Below the pieces are notes generated by a model. That model had not been told where the DNA came from, did not search any database, and worked only from the letters and a program-made list of their open reading frames with translations. The position numbers were made by a program, and so were the translations under genes. A stretch of DNA of 64,000 nt from IMG/VR virus record IMGVR_UViG_3300008110_000048, positions 124,001 through 188,000 of that record. One strand, 5' to 3'. The DNA comes from a virus. Positions 38,031-45,580 of this stretch are shown here, one piece after another; positions within the stretch are counted from its first letter, which is position 1; each line of letters opens with the position of its first letter.

Positions 38031-38803
38031 CACGGACCAACTTCTGAAGAAACAATTACCCTATATTTATATCCAGACTCAAAATATGTTTTACCATCTG
38101 TAGCATAAACTGGCGTTGCGTCATCAGATGGAAAATCTACATAGACATCTGCTCTCCATGAGTGCATTGATACCTGTGCGTCAACGGATTCCCATCTAGA
38201 AGGTGTTTTTTGTATCTTCTTTCTTTGAGCCTTAAAATACTTTGAAGTTAAAAAGTTTGATGCGGGACGGGAACTAAAGTTTATGGTAACTCTTCCATTG
38301 TTTTCGTCATTATTTAAATAGAAACTGCCGGTTGAAGGATCTGTTGAAATAATATAAAAGTCTGGATTTTTTGCTAATATTTGATAACCAGTTTCTATAT
38401 CAACTCGAACCGACTTGTCTTCAATGAGAACTTCATTAAGAACAGTTCCCTGAGTTTCCTGCAGAACTGATGGAGTAGCTGAATTTGTTTGGCTAGTAAA
38501 ACTGATTTGCTCTTGCGGTACAGTGAGACCAGAGGAATCAACTAAATTAGAAACTTTTACAATATAATCTGAATTAGAAGAAAGTACAACATTCCAATAA
38601 AGAGTTAAAGTTCTGCTGATTTGATTATAATCTGTTATTGTATTTATTGTTCTAAAAGGAGAACTAATTTGAACTGGCGTTGCAGTGTCTGTAAAAAGGG
38701 TAAAATTTGCATTAACTAATGATGCTATTTTTATTGTTCTACCAAATTTAATATTAACTGTATTAACAGTTACGGTAGCGTTGTCTATTAGATACAAGCT
38801 CAC
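38030..38803 (-). CDS. Ig-like structural protein (257 aa)
   Basis: The N-terminal 110 residues look like a bacterial Ig/fibronectin-type sandwich (YNQISRTLTLYWNVVLSSNSD, YIVKVSNLVDSSG). The C-terminal half has VDIETGYQILAKNPDFYII, RVTINFSSRPASN and a KAQRKKIQK stretch, then strands to the end. No catalytic motif is visible. It is the first gene of the segment after the major-capsid terminator and has its own candidate promoter 32 bases upstream. It could be a neck, whisker or capsid decoration protein. Confidence 0.65.
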   Translation of the reverse strand: MSLYLIDNATVTVNTVNIKFGRTIKIASLVNANFTLFTDTATPVQISSPFRTINTITDYNQISRTLTLYWNVVLSSNSDYIVKVSNLVDSSGLTVPQEQISFTSQTNSATPSVLQETQGTVLNEVLIEDKSVRVDIETGYQILAKNPDFYIISTDPSTGSFYLNNDENNGRVTINFSSRPASNFLTSKYFKAQRKKIQKTPSRWESVDAQVSMHSWRADVYVDFPSDDATPVYATDGKTYFESGYKYRVIVSSEVGP

Positions 38804-38824
38804 TCAACACACTCCATCAATGAA

Positions 38825-38841
38825 ATCTATTTTAATAGTAA
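38825..38841 (-). promoter_or_regulatory. Candidate late promoter/dyad element
   Basis: The 17-mer TTACTATTAAAATAGAT lies 32 bases upstream of the Ig-like gene and directly after the capsid terminator. The identical 17-mer occurs at 42298-42314 before the protease gene. It contains the dyad CTAT-TAAA-ATAG. Position after a terminator fits a promoter. Confidence 0.5.
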
Positions 38842-38857
38842 TAAACAAAACAGAATA

Positions 38858-38893
38858 AAAGCAGAGGGGGTGGCGGATTTCTCCACCACCCCC
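38858..38893 (-). terminator. Intrinsic terminator after the major capsid gene
   Basis: On the minus strand GGGGGTGG, a short loop region and CCACCCCC form a strong G/C stem (8 bp, one mismatch, then 2 more bp and a 6-base loop). It is followed by a T-rich tract (CTGCTTTTATTCTGTTTTG). It lies about 47 bases after the capsid stop codon. Confidence 0.85.
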
Positions 38894-38898
38894 AAGCT

Positions 38899-38930
38899 TT
38901 AGGGTAATTTGTAACTATAACGACCCTAAG
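38899..38930 (-). repeat. Inverted repeat between capsid stop and terminator
   Basis: TTAGGGT and ACCCTAA arms, with a 17-base spacer, lie immediately after the capsid gene and before the G/C-rich terminator. This second hairpin could protect the capsid message from 3' decay. Confidence 0.5.
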
Positions 38931-38939
38931 GTTTGTTTA

Positions 38940-39998
38940 TCAGGTTGCCTCGTTAGTAACCATGATTTCATAGTTACGGCTGAGTCTGACGTTCTTGGCT
39001 ACGGTAATACCCTCGCCATCGCCAAGCATTACGATGTCGTAACGCTCCTTCATCTTAAGTGAACGAAGATCACGGCTAGGATCGTCAAACTGATCGGTGC
39101 TCATGTCATCCTTGACCAAAAGTGTTCCCACTTCGTTACGGTCAATGAGGAATAGGTCTGACTTAGCTGCTGTTGCGCCACTCTTAGCGGTGAAGCTTAC
39201 GAATGGTGAAACAAGAACATTTAGACCCATTGGGGCTGTTGCGTTAAGGGCGCCGTCAGCTGACTGAGGACGATATCCCCAGCTTGTGCCAACTCCTGAA
39301 GCTGCACCACCGGCGTGGAAGATGGAATCCTTAAGGAATACCGACCACATGAGGGGGTGGAGAATGAAGTCTGTTGGTACATGATTTTCAGCCATAAGTA
39401 CAGCAGCCATGTCTACAATGTCGTCCCAGGTGATTGTCTTATTGGCAACGCCATTAATGTCAAGACCTGTTGTGTCATCATATGAACCGCTATCGTTATC
39501 AAAAACGATAGTAGCTGCATCCTTGAAGCGACTAAGAGCGATTTGCTCTTTTAGGCGAGCCATAGCGCGACCGGCTGCGCGAACATGTAGACCGACAATG
39601 TCCCAAAGTGAGTCAGCGATAACTTCCTCGGTGAAAGCTAGCTTTACACCTTTCTTTGAAACCTTGCCCTCTACCTGCTTTGCGAAGGCGAGTGCTTGCT
39701 CTGGATATTCTTGGCCTTCTGGAATCTCAGCCGCTTGGATAGCATTGACTGCTGGGAACTCCAAAGAACGCCCCTTACCGAGACGAACTGTGGAAAGCAG
39801 GGGGGTCACAAGAAGCTGTGGCTCAGCTGCTTCTCTTAGCGTACGAGAGAGAACCTTGGGGAAAAGGGCTGCTGCATCTGGTGAAGCAAAAGCCTCCTTA
39901 ATGGTTACTCTGTTGTCTGCATCGATATACCCGTCCTCAGTCAGTGCAGTCTCCCAAGCTGGGAGACCAGAGAGGAGCTCTTGGATTGTCTTACTCAT
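38940..39998 (-). CDS. Major capsid protein (352 aa), HK97-like
   Basis: Size, position after protease and scaffold, and sequence fit the HK97 fold. The N-terminal arm has an EAFASPDAAALFPKVLSRTL helix. An E-loop region has LGKGRSLEFPAVNAIQAAEI. GVKLAFTEEVIADSLWDIV leads into the spine helix (GRAMARLKEQIALSRF). Later come an A-domain with ILHPLMWSVFLKD and a C-terminal RYDIVMLGDGEGITVAK. No separate delta domain is obvious, in keeping with a separate scaffold gene. The coding sequence is visibly richer in G/C than neighbours and has an AGGAGG site, consistent with very high expression. Two hairpins follow the gene. Confidence 0.9.
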   Translation of the reverse strand: MSKTIQELLSGLPAWETALTEDGYIDADNRVTIKEAFASPDAAALFPKVLSRTLREAAEPQLLVTPLLSTVRLGKGRSLEFPAVNAIQAAEIPEGQEYPEQALAFAKQVEGKVSKKGVKLAFTEEVIADSLWDIVGLHVRAAGRAMARLKEQIALSRFKDAATIVFDNDSGSYDDTTGLDINGVANKTITWDDIVDMAAVLMAENHVPTDFILHPLMWSVFLKDSIFHAGGAASGVGTSWGYRPQSADGALNATAPMGLNVLVSPFVSFTAKSGATAAKSDLFLIDRNEVGTLLVKDDMSTDQFDDPSRDLRSLKMKERYDIVMLGDGEGITVAKNVRLSRNYEIMVTNEAT

Positions 39999-40001
39999 CT
40001 T

Positions 40002-40016
40002 AGGAATATTCCTCCT
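40002..40016 (-). promoter_or_regulatory. Capsid-gene ribosome-binding site overlapping a palindrome
   Basis: The AGGAGG site is 12 bases from the capsid ATG, longer than usual, and the space holds the perfect palindrome AGGAATATTCCT (40002-40013), which includes the last bases of the site. Folding would shorten the effective spacing or mask the site. Confidence 0.55.
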
Positions 40017-40031
40017 GTGTTGTTGTTTTTA

Positions 40032-40802
40032 TTAGAGTGTCAAATTGACGCGGAATGCACCAATGACATTGTATACGTCCAAGTTAGCACGAATACCGAG
40101 CTTGCCACTGTAGCTTCCGCTACGGGTAAGTTCGTATACTGTCTTTAGTGCACCTGGATCTGATGGAAGCTGCATGTAGCTGAGGAGGCCATCGTCAAAG
40201 TTTGTAGCAAACTTTTCGACTTCGACAACCTTACCTACCTGCAAGTAGCTGTAAACAGCGCTGCTATTATAGAAATCGGCAGCTGCTGCGGCTACTGGGC
40301 GTCCCATGAAGTCGGAACGGATTAGTGAACCGACTGTTACGTCGTCATTAATGCCAGCAACCATTGGATACTCTACATAGCCGTGAGTGATAAAGCCAGC
40401 ACCTTGCGATGTGCCCTTGTCAAATGGTCTGTAGAGATCATATTGTGCGCAACCAATCGGAATTGACCGAGCTGCTACAGTAACTGTATCAGATGATCCA
40501 CTCGTTGATGTTGGCGTAGCGCCATCTAGTGGGTCCCAAGAAGGCATTACGTCGCCCCAGCTCTTGCTTGAAGATGTTCCGTTAGCTGGAACAATACGAG
40601 CATCACCGTTGGCGTCGGCAACCACTGAAAGAATAGTACCCTTTGGAATGACGATCTCAAAGCGATCATCTTCACTGTCCAAATACCATGTTGGCAAGCC
40701 GGGGTGGGGCAGTAAGTATGCACTGGGGGCTACACCCTCAGAAACAACGAAGCGACCAGCACCTGTCTTGCTATGAACCTTGCGGAACTTTGCTAAACTC
40801 AT
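40032..40802 (-). CDS. Probable capsid decoration or minor capsid protein (256 aa)
   Basis: The protein begins AKFRKVHSKTGAGRFVVSEG and continues with beta-rich segments (DDRFEIVIPKGTILSVV, ADANGDARIVPANG) and conserved-looking Gly/Tyr turns (ITHGYVEYPMVAG). The segment VGSLIRSDFMGRPVAA is followed by VGKVVEVEKFATNFDDG, which suggests a barrel-like decoration domain. It lies directly upstream of the major capsid gene, has the same G/C-richer codon pattern and a strong AAGGAG site, so it is likely made in similar amounts. A capsid vertex or cementing role is plausible. I cannot name the family firmly. Confidence 0.65.
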   Translation of the reverse strand: MSLAKFRKVHSKTGAGRFVVSEGVAPSAYLLPHPGLPTWYLDSEDDRFEIVIPKGTILSVVADANGDARIVPANGTSSSKSWGDVMPSWDPLDGATPTSTSGSSDTVTVAARSIPIGCAQYDLYRPFDKGTSQGAGFITHGYVEYPMVAGINDDVTVGSLIRSDFMGRPVAAAAADFYNSSAVYSYLQVGKVVEVEKFATNFDDGLLSYMQLPSDPGALKTVYELTRSGSYSGKLGIRANLDVYNVIGAFRVNLTL

Positions 40803-40820
40803 TTTTTATCTCCTTAATTA

Positions 40821-41573
40821 TTAAAGTTTACGTCTACCCATAAGGGCATCTACTAGAACTTGCTCAAAAGAATCTACAGGAGAACCAGGCTTGCTGATTT
40901 CCTCTTCTTTGTCAAGAGTCAATACATTATCTTCGGATTCAGTTACCTCTGCTTCAGAAGTAACCTCAGGCATGCCAGCAAAATTAGAAAGTCTCTTATT
41001 TACTTTTACTGGAGTCTTAGCTAAATCTCTGAGAGTATCAGCCAATGAAGAAGCTGTGCGAGTAGCATGCTCTTCAATAAGCTTTTCGCGATCATCAACA
41101 GACTCTAAGCCCAAGCCGACCTTAGTATCAACAACTCTTTCAACTAGAGTTCTATGCAGAGCGCTTTTGAGCTTTGCATTTTCTTCTTCAAGAAGCTTAA
41201 TTCTTGCCTTAAGTGTGTCAGCATCTTGCTCAACGCCCTCTTTGTTATCGCTGAGCTCACTGGCCTCTTCGGCATCTTCTTGACTCTCATCAGTCTTTTC
41301 GACCGATGACTCTTCTGGCTTTTCAGCATTTTCGGAATCTACAGTTTGTACATCCGCCTCTTCTGAATCGTCAGCTGAGTTCTCTTCTTCCGAGCCCGTT
41401 TCTACAGACTCTTCTGAAACCTCTTCAGTCTTTTCTTCTGAAGCCTCTTCGACAACCTTTTCGTCAGTTGTAGCTGAAGGCTCTTCGGAAGAAGAAGCTG
41501 CTATATTAGAGAGATCCTCGCTTAGCCCTTCGGCTACAGCTAGAATATCTTCTTCTTTATTAACATCTTTCAT
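40821..41573 (-). CDS. Acidic capsid scaffold-like protein (250 aa)
   Basis: Residues 1-115 are extremely rich in Glu, Ser and Asp and surely disordered. Residues about 117-145 form a coiled coil (ADTLKARIKLLEEENAKLKS), followed by helical segments to about 190. The C-terminus is a short helix SFEQVLVDALMGRRKL with a basic end, typical of scaffold tails that bind the capsid subunit. Position between protease and capsid genes supports a scaffold that is degraded or expelled during maturation. A candidate promoter element lies 45 bases upstream. Confidence 0.7.
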   Translation of the reverse strand: MKDVNKEEDILAVAEGLSEDLSNIAASSSEEPSATTDEKVVEEASEEKTEEVSEESVETGSEEENSADDSEEADVQTVDSENAEKPEESSVEKTDESQEDAEEASELSDNKEGVEQDADTLKARIKLLEEENAKLKSALHRTLVERVVDTKVGLGLESVDDREKLIEEHATRTASSLADTLRDLAKTPVKVNKRLSNFAGMPEVTSEAEVTESEDNVLTLDKEEEISKPGSPVDSFEQVLVDALMGRRKL

Positions 41574-41617
41574 GCTATGAGTCTCCTCAGAATTATTTTT
41601 TTCAGAATCTTCATTGG

Positions 41618-41624
41618 ATAGTAA
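41618..41624 (-). promoter_or_regulatory. Candidate promoter element before the scaffold gene
   Basis: TTACTAT in the 65-base gap, 45 bases upstream of the scaffold ATG, is followed a few bases later by TGAAGATTC, as at the sheath gene gap. The dyad form is absent here. Confidence 0.35.
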
Positions 41625-41638
41625 TGAATTAGCATTAC

Positions 41639-42277
41639 TTATATAACTTTCACTTTCCTGAAGGCTGAGATTTCGGTTTTTCCATCTTGTATTTTTGTGG
41701 ATCTCACTCCGGATTTTTGATCTGCCGGCTGATTTACAAAAGAGTATTCCTTGAAGGAAATATCCTGCATATCAATGTATGCTAGCTTGCCCTTGTAAAC
41801 CTTGCCCTTTTTAAACTTAGGCATACGGGGACGACCTGAGTCATCTTCTCTCGCTAGATCTTCACCAGAAATACTACAAACAGCCTTTGTAGCCCTTCCT
41901 CCAACCGAACCCGTCAAGTATCTCTTATCGATAACCTTTTGGGCTGCAACAGGATCAGTGATTGCAATTTGCAATCTAACAAAAGCGCTTCCATCTGACT
42001 CTTTGTCCATCTTGGCAGCCATTACCCTGCCAATAGGCTCTGTATTTAAGTCATGATTAAGAATAATTGGCTTTGGATAAGGCTCAACCCATGATTGGAG
42101 TGCCTTCTCCAACTCTATGGCTGAATAATGATTATAATTAGAAGTCAAGCCCTCGTGTATTGCGGCGACCTCTATAATCAAGCCGTGCCTGGAGTTAAAT
42201 GATTCTGAAAAATCTATATCTGATTTTGAAAAATCAGGAAGCTGTAATGTAAAGTTTTCTACAAAATCAAAAGACAT
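41639..42277 (-). CDS. Prohead (capsid maturation) protease (212 aa)
   Basis: The pattern fits the herpesvirus/phage prohead protease superfamily. IILNHD gives the likely catalytic His (H75), followed by PIGRVMAAKM. RYLTGSVGG gives the likely nucleophile Ser (S124). The third landmark is YSFVNQPADQ, where S78-type proteases carry a strand ending in a PA motif. The length suits an unfused protease. It sits between glycosyltransferase/portal and scaffold genes, where it would cleave scaffold and perhaps capsid N-termini inside the prohead. A candidate promoter is 31 bases upstream. Confidence 0.8.
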   Translation of the reverse strand: MSFDFVENFTLQLPDFSKSDIDFSESFNSRHGLIIEVAAIHEGLTSNYNHYSAIELEKALQSWVEPYPKPIILNHDLNTEPIGRVMAAKMDKESDGSAFVRLQIAITDPVAAQKVIDKRYLTGSVGGRATKAVCSISGEDLAREDDSGRPRMPKFKKGKVYKGKLAYIDMQDISFKEYSFVNQPADQKSGVRSTKIQDGKTEISAFRKVKVI

Positions 42278-42297
42278 GTATTCCCCTATTTATTAAT

Positions 42298-42314
42298 ATC
42301 TATTTTAATAGTAA
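42298..42314 (-). promoter_or_regulatory. Candidate late promoter/dyad element before the protease gene
   Basis: The 17-mer TTACTATTAAAATAGAT (dyad CTAT-TAAA-ATAG) is identical to that at 38825-38841 and stands 31 bases before the protease start, in a 76-base gap that otherwise holds only AT-rich sequence. Confidence 0.5.
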
Positions 42315-42353
42315 GTTTGTTTTTATAACATTGAACAATTTTATATAAATATA

Positions 42354-43133
42354 TCACACTTTAGTATAGTTTTCAAATATTAGCGCTGATCTTTCATCCC
42401 CGTGCTTCAAAAATGACCCATACATTAACTCAGACATTATGTGTGGAGCATAGATGTATGAAGCGCAGAATAAATTATAACCAGCCTCTTTACACTCCCA
42501 TGACCAACCTACATCCTCACCTTGCTCATGGACACTGTAATCTATATTTGAATATACTTTCTTGTTCATCATTTTTGCAGCCATGATTACGTCAGACTTA
42601 AAATAAGTTCCAAGAGAATACTTTTCCTGTCTAAATGCTTTTCTAGTCATACCCTCTCTCCATGTCATCACACTCGGATACATTGTGCCGAAAGGAGTCA
42701 TGAACATGAGAGGATTAACTGCGTCAGCACCGGACTTAATATGTGCAATTAACAGCTCTAAAGTATTTGGATTTGTTAATAATATATCAGAATCTAAGCT
42801 AAAGTAGTATTCTGGAGAAACATCTCTAACAGTAGAGAGCAAAGAGTTTCTTAAGGAAACCATATTTTGATACTTAGACAATGTCCACTGTCTTCCATTG
42901 TTTTCATGCTGAAAGTGTGGTATATCTTTTCTTATCTTTATATTGAAATAAGGTATCCTATTATCGTATTTTTTCCATGCCTCTAAAGATTGGATTGTTT
43001 CAGTATCATCTGGAGAAACCTCAAAAACAAAACCAATATCTTCAATAGGAAGAGACTGATTAACGATACAGCGAATCCAATGAGGTAATATCCAAGATCT
43101 CTTGTACATTGGACATCCTATTAGAAGTTTCAT
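42354..43133 (-). CDS. Glycosyltransferase, GT-A fold (259 aa)
   Basis: The N-terminus (KLLIGCPMYKRSWILPHWI) is a typical nucleotide-sugar-binding start. FSLDSDILL carries the DxD metal-binding motif (D114, D116). GADAVNPLMFMTP and HEQGEDVGWSWECKEAGYNLF resemble acceptor-side and ED-type catalytic segments of family A transferases. There is no signal peptide or membrane helix, so it should act in the cytoplasm. The start overlaps the stop of the 115-codon gene upstream (ATGA), which puts it inside the head operon between portal and protease. It may glycosylate a virion protein. DNA or host cell-envelope modification is also possible. Confidence 0.75.
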   Translation of the reverse strand: MKLLIGCPMYKRSWILPHWIRCIVNQSLPIEDIGFVFEVSPDDTETIQSLEAWKKYDNRIPYFNIKIRKDIPHFQHENNGRQWTLSKYQNMVSLRNSLLSTVRDVSPEYYFSLDSDILLTNPNTLELLIAHIKSGADAVNPLMFMTPFGTMYPSVMTWREGMTRKAFRQEKYSLGTYFKSDVIMAAKMMNKKVYSNIDYSVHEQGEDVGWSWECKEAGYNLFCASYIYAPHIMSELMYGSFLKHGDERSALIFENYTKV

Positions 43134-43471
43134 TTAGAAGCTTTAATTTCCTCAGACTTTGTCGCTACAGCTTCATCAGACTTTGATTGATCCTTTTCAG
43201 CTTTTACCGAAGACTCTAACTTTGTAGGAGTCTGGCTTTCAATGACTACTTCGCTAGCGGCCAATATTTCCTCAGGCTCATCTTCAACCGAATTAACCTT
43301 TTCCTCTAGGGCAAAAAGTCTTTCTGTTAGCTCCGATACAATTTCAAGAACTACCTGAAGAGCAAGTCTAGACTGACCATTGTCTACTGTTTTTTCTAAG
43401 GCGCGAATTGAATCATTTGTTGCTAAATAAGAAATTAGCTGTTCATTCTTTAGTGTCAGATCTGTCGACAT
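43130..43471 (-). CDS. Small acidic head-module protein (113 aa)
   Basis: I choose the ATG at 43471 (MSTDLTLKN), which has a purine-rich site upstream. It overlaps the end of the portal gene by 29 bases in another frame. Residues about 20-62 form a helix or coiled coil (SRLALQVVLEIVSELTERLF). The C-terminal 50 residues are Glu/Lys/Ser-rich and probably disordered. No family is recognisable. It could be a portal-associated or second scaffold-like protein. Confidence 0.65.
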   Translation of the reverse strand: MSTDLTLKNEQLISYLATNDSIRALEKTVDNGQSRLALQVVLEIVSELTERLFALEEKVNSVEDEPEEILAASEVVIESQTPTKLESSVKAEKDQSKSDEAVATKSEEIKASK

Positions 43472-45107
43472 TATCAATTTCCTTTTCCTCTTTTGTATAG
43501 ACTATAGTATACTCTGATTCAAGGGCATTTTCAACTAATGTCAACCATGCATTGTCTGATCTTCTGATATTTGGTGAAGTATTTCTACCTTGCTGATTTG
43601 CTGGACGTGTTGCATTTCCGACGCCACGTCTTTGATTTGGTAAGTTTCTTTGACCTTTTTGTGCCGGAGCTTGTTTATCGCCATCTATAACAGCATCTTT
43701 AGGAGCCGACTTTGTCATTGTTAGTTCTGCTTGGTTTTTTGCTAAATCTATTTGAACTTTACCCTGTATGGCAGCAAACATTTCATCTTCTTCATAATCA
43801 GGATTAATGCCAAGTTCTAGTCTTGCTTCTTTGATTGAAATAATATTATTAACATACTTTTGTATAACATGCGTTTCTTTTTTAACTTGAGTATCAACGT
43901 CTATTTCGTTAAACTTGAAATAGCATCTGTCAGAAGAACCTTCTTCCAAGGGATTAGTTACGGGGTCAAATCCGCCTTCAAGTAAAAGTTCATTAAAAAT
44001 ATGAACCCTAATCATTTCTGCCATTATCTTCTGATACTGCTTAACTTTATCATACAAAGCAGTGTCTAGACGATCAGTCACTGATCTGTTTCCACCATTC
44101 ATCATCATACCTAGGTGATGAGGGGCAACCCCAAGCCCAACTGCAACTCTTTCCTTAAAGTGCTCCAGGTATTGTGAAGCTTCAAGTGCACTATTGTTGG
44201 CACCGATAACTTCAATATTGTGTCTGTAAGGAAGAATTAGGCCACCCTCTGCTCTTAAGGATTCTATCTCAGATGCTGCGTTAGAGATTTCCTGAGGCTC
44301 TGCTGGCTGGTCTGCGGTGCCTATGGTGTATTTATATAATGGAAAAAGCTCTCTATGAACAAGGTTCTGGATATCTTCTTCAATCTGACGAAGGGCAACA
44401 ACATCATCTAGAACAGAACTTAGAAACGGAGTACCGAAAGCTCGACCTGACTTTTTATCCAAATACATATGAATAACACGATCAGCTGACCATACCGGAT
44501 CTCGTTCTGATGGCATGTAGGTCAGAGGGTCTGTAGCCTGCTGATAAGATCTTGGTCTATTAAACTTATCTCTTAGAATTCTAACTTGTTCCGTAGGAAT
44601 TAAATAATAACCCACTACAGGCTGCGGTGCATTTACTCCTGATATTGGAGTTGGAAAATATTCCGATATGTCACCTCTAGCCTTAACTATAAAAACATTC
44701 GCATACTTTACAATATGTTCAGTAATTTCGATTAAAAAATCTAAGAACGGCCTTTTCATGGCCATTTCCATGTAATCTATTCTTTGATATAGATAAGATA
44801 CAGCTTCCGGATTTTCTCCGACTATTGACCAGCTTTCTTTCCAGAACAATTCTTTATATTTATTTATTGCCTGTTTAACGTAAGAATCTGTATCTGCAGC
44901 TTGCATAATACGATCAAAGTCATAGGGAGAAGGTTCAAATGTAGCTCTATTGTTATAATAGTATGTATTGCCCTGAAAACCAAGTGCAAGGGCAGCGACT
45001 TTCATCGCTTTGCTTACAGATTTAATTTCTTCTGGTTTAAGAGCTTTTGCTACAATATTATTCTTTTTATCAACTTGCCGAAAAGGCAAAAAATCGAGAA
45101 CTGCCAT
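43443..45107 (-). CDS. Portal protein (554 aa)
   Basis: The sequence has the portal order. An N-terminal region has an alpha/beta part (YVKQAINKYKELFWKESWSI). The wing follows with VVGYYLIPTEQVRILRD and VIHMYLDKKSGRAFGTPFLS, then a stem helix (LRQIEEDIQNLVHREL). Next come a crown/clip region (GVAPHHLGMMMNGGNRSVTD) and KVKQYQKIMAEMIRVHIFNEL. The tail is Pro/Asn/Arg-rich and disordered (430-530). As the dodecameric ring at one vertex it works with the terminase at 53819-55681. Unusually, about 8.7 kb of other structural genes lie between terminase and portal. Confidence 0.9.
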   Translation of the reverse strand: MAVLDFLPFRQVDKKNNIVAKALKPEEIKSVSKAMKVAALALGFQGNTYYYNNRATFEPSPYDFDRIMQAADTDSYVKQAINKYKELFWKESWSIVGENPEAVSYLYQRIDYMEMAMKRPFLDFLIEITEHIVKYANVFIVKARGDISEYFPTPISGVNAPQPVVGYYLIPTEQVRILRDKFNRPRSYQQATDPLTYMPSERDPVWSADRVIHMYLDKKSGRAFGTPFLSSVLDDVVALRQIEEDIQNLVHRELFPLYKYTIGTADQPAEPQEISNAASEIESLRAEGGLILPYRHNIEVIGANNSALEASQYLEHFKERVAVGLGVAPHHLGMMMNGGNRSVTDRLDTALYDKVKQYQKIMAEMIRVHIFNELLLEGGFDPVTNPLEEGSSDRCYFKFNEIDVDTQVKKETHVIQKYVNNIISIKEARLELGINPDYEEDEMFAAIQGKVQIDLAKNQAELTMTKSAPKDAVIDGDKQAPAQKGQRNLPNQRRGVGNATRPANQQGRNTSPNIRRSDNAWLTLVENALESEYTIVYTKEEKEIDNVDRSDTKE

Positions 45108-45136
45108 TTATCTTCTCCAATATAAAAGCTATCATA

Positions 45137-45143
45137 ATAGTAG
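45137..45143 (-). promoter_or_regulatory. Candidate promoter/dyad element before the portal gene
   Basis: CTACTATTATGATAG lies 30 bases upstream of the portal ATG in a 59-base gap. It keeps the CTAT-N4-ATAG dyad and six of seven bases of the TTACTAT core seen at other late genes. Confidence 0.4.
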
Positions 45144-45166
45144 CCTTATGGATTTTTTTTTATAAG

Positions 45167-45358
45167 TTACTGACCAGATTGCTGCGATCTAGCAAACGCG
45201 TTATTTAGAATAAGCGTTTTGACAGACTCCATCCAAAACACTGTTTCAGCTTCATTGAAATCGCTCTTATACTGCAAATTTGCATCTGAGATCTTAATCT
45301 CGATGGTGAATTCCTTTTTTGCTTCAACTGCTTCATTTACATCAATTACATCTGACAT
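45167..45358 (-). CDS. Small hypothetical protein (63 aa)
   Basis: I take the ATG at 45358 (MSDVIDVNEAVEAKKEF), which follows the stop of the upstream 60-codon gene and has GAGG upstream. An ATG at 45382 would overlap that gene. The product has two beta-like stretches (FTIEIKISDANLQYK) and a C-terminal helix (VFWMESVKTLILNN). No family is recognised. The position between the self-cleaving fibre and the portal suggests an assembly or attachment partner. Confidence 0.6.
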   Translation of the reverse strand: MSDVIDVNEAVEAKKEFTIEIKISDANLQYKSDFNEAETVFWMESVKTLILNNAFARSQQSGQ

Positions 45359-45368
45359 TTTATTTACC

Positions 45369-45551
45369 TCACTCAAATTCATCTGTTTTTGTTTTTGTTG
45401 TTTTTACTGTTTTTTGTTGTGCGGTTAATTGCTCAATCTGAGCAGATAACTGCTTAATGGTGGCTTCCTTAATAACAATCTCTGTCATCATTTGGGCCAT
45501 TCGCTCATTAAAGGTTTGAACTAATATATTAATATCAAGATCATTGTTCAT
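45369..45551 (-). CDS. Small coiled-coil protein (60 aa)
   Basis: The product is one long helix with heptad-like spacing (QTFNERMAQMMTEIVIKEAT, IKQLSAQIEQLTAQQ) and a Lys/Thr-rich tail. An AAGGAG site precedes the ATG, and a TATAAT box sits 24 bases upstream. It resembles small fibre chaperones or multimerisation adaptors, but that is only an inference from shape and from its place directly after the S74 fibre gene. Confidence 0.65.
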   Translation of the reverse strand: MNNDLDINILVQTFNERMAQMMTEIVIKEATIKQLSAQIEQLTAQQKTVKTTKTKTDEFE

Positions 45552-45574
45552 TTTTTCTCCTTAAATAGGAGTCT

Positions 45575-45580
45575 ATTATA
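45575..45580 (-). promoter_or_regulatory. Possible -10 box before the small coiled-coil gene
   Basis: GATATAATAG on the minus strand contains a perfect TATAAT directly after the fibre stop codon, 24 bases before the next ATG. No convincing -35 box is visible. Confidence 0.25.

Noticed and set aside
39409-40035. Forward-strand open frame of 208 codons over the capsid gene
   Set aside because: It is antisense to a clear capsid gene, has low-complexity Ser/Ala/Arg composition and no family signal; its length follows from the G/C-richer capsid codons.
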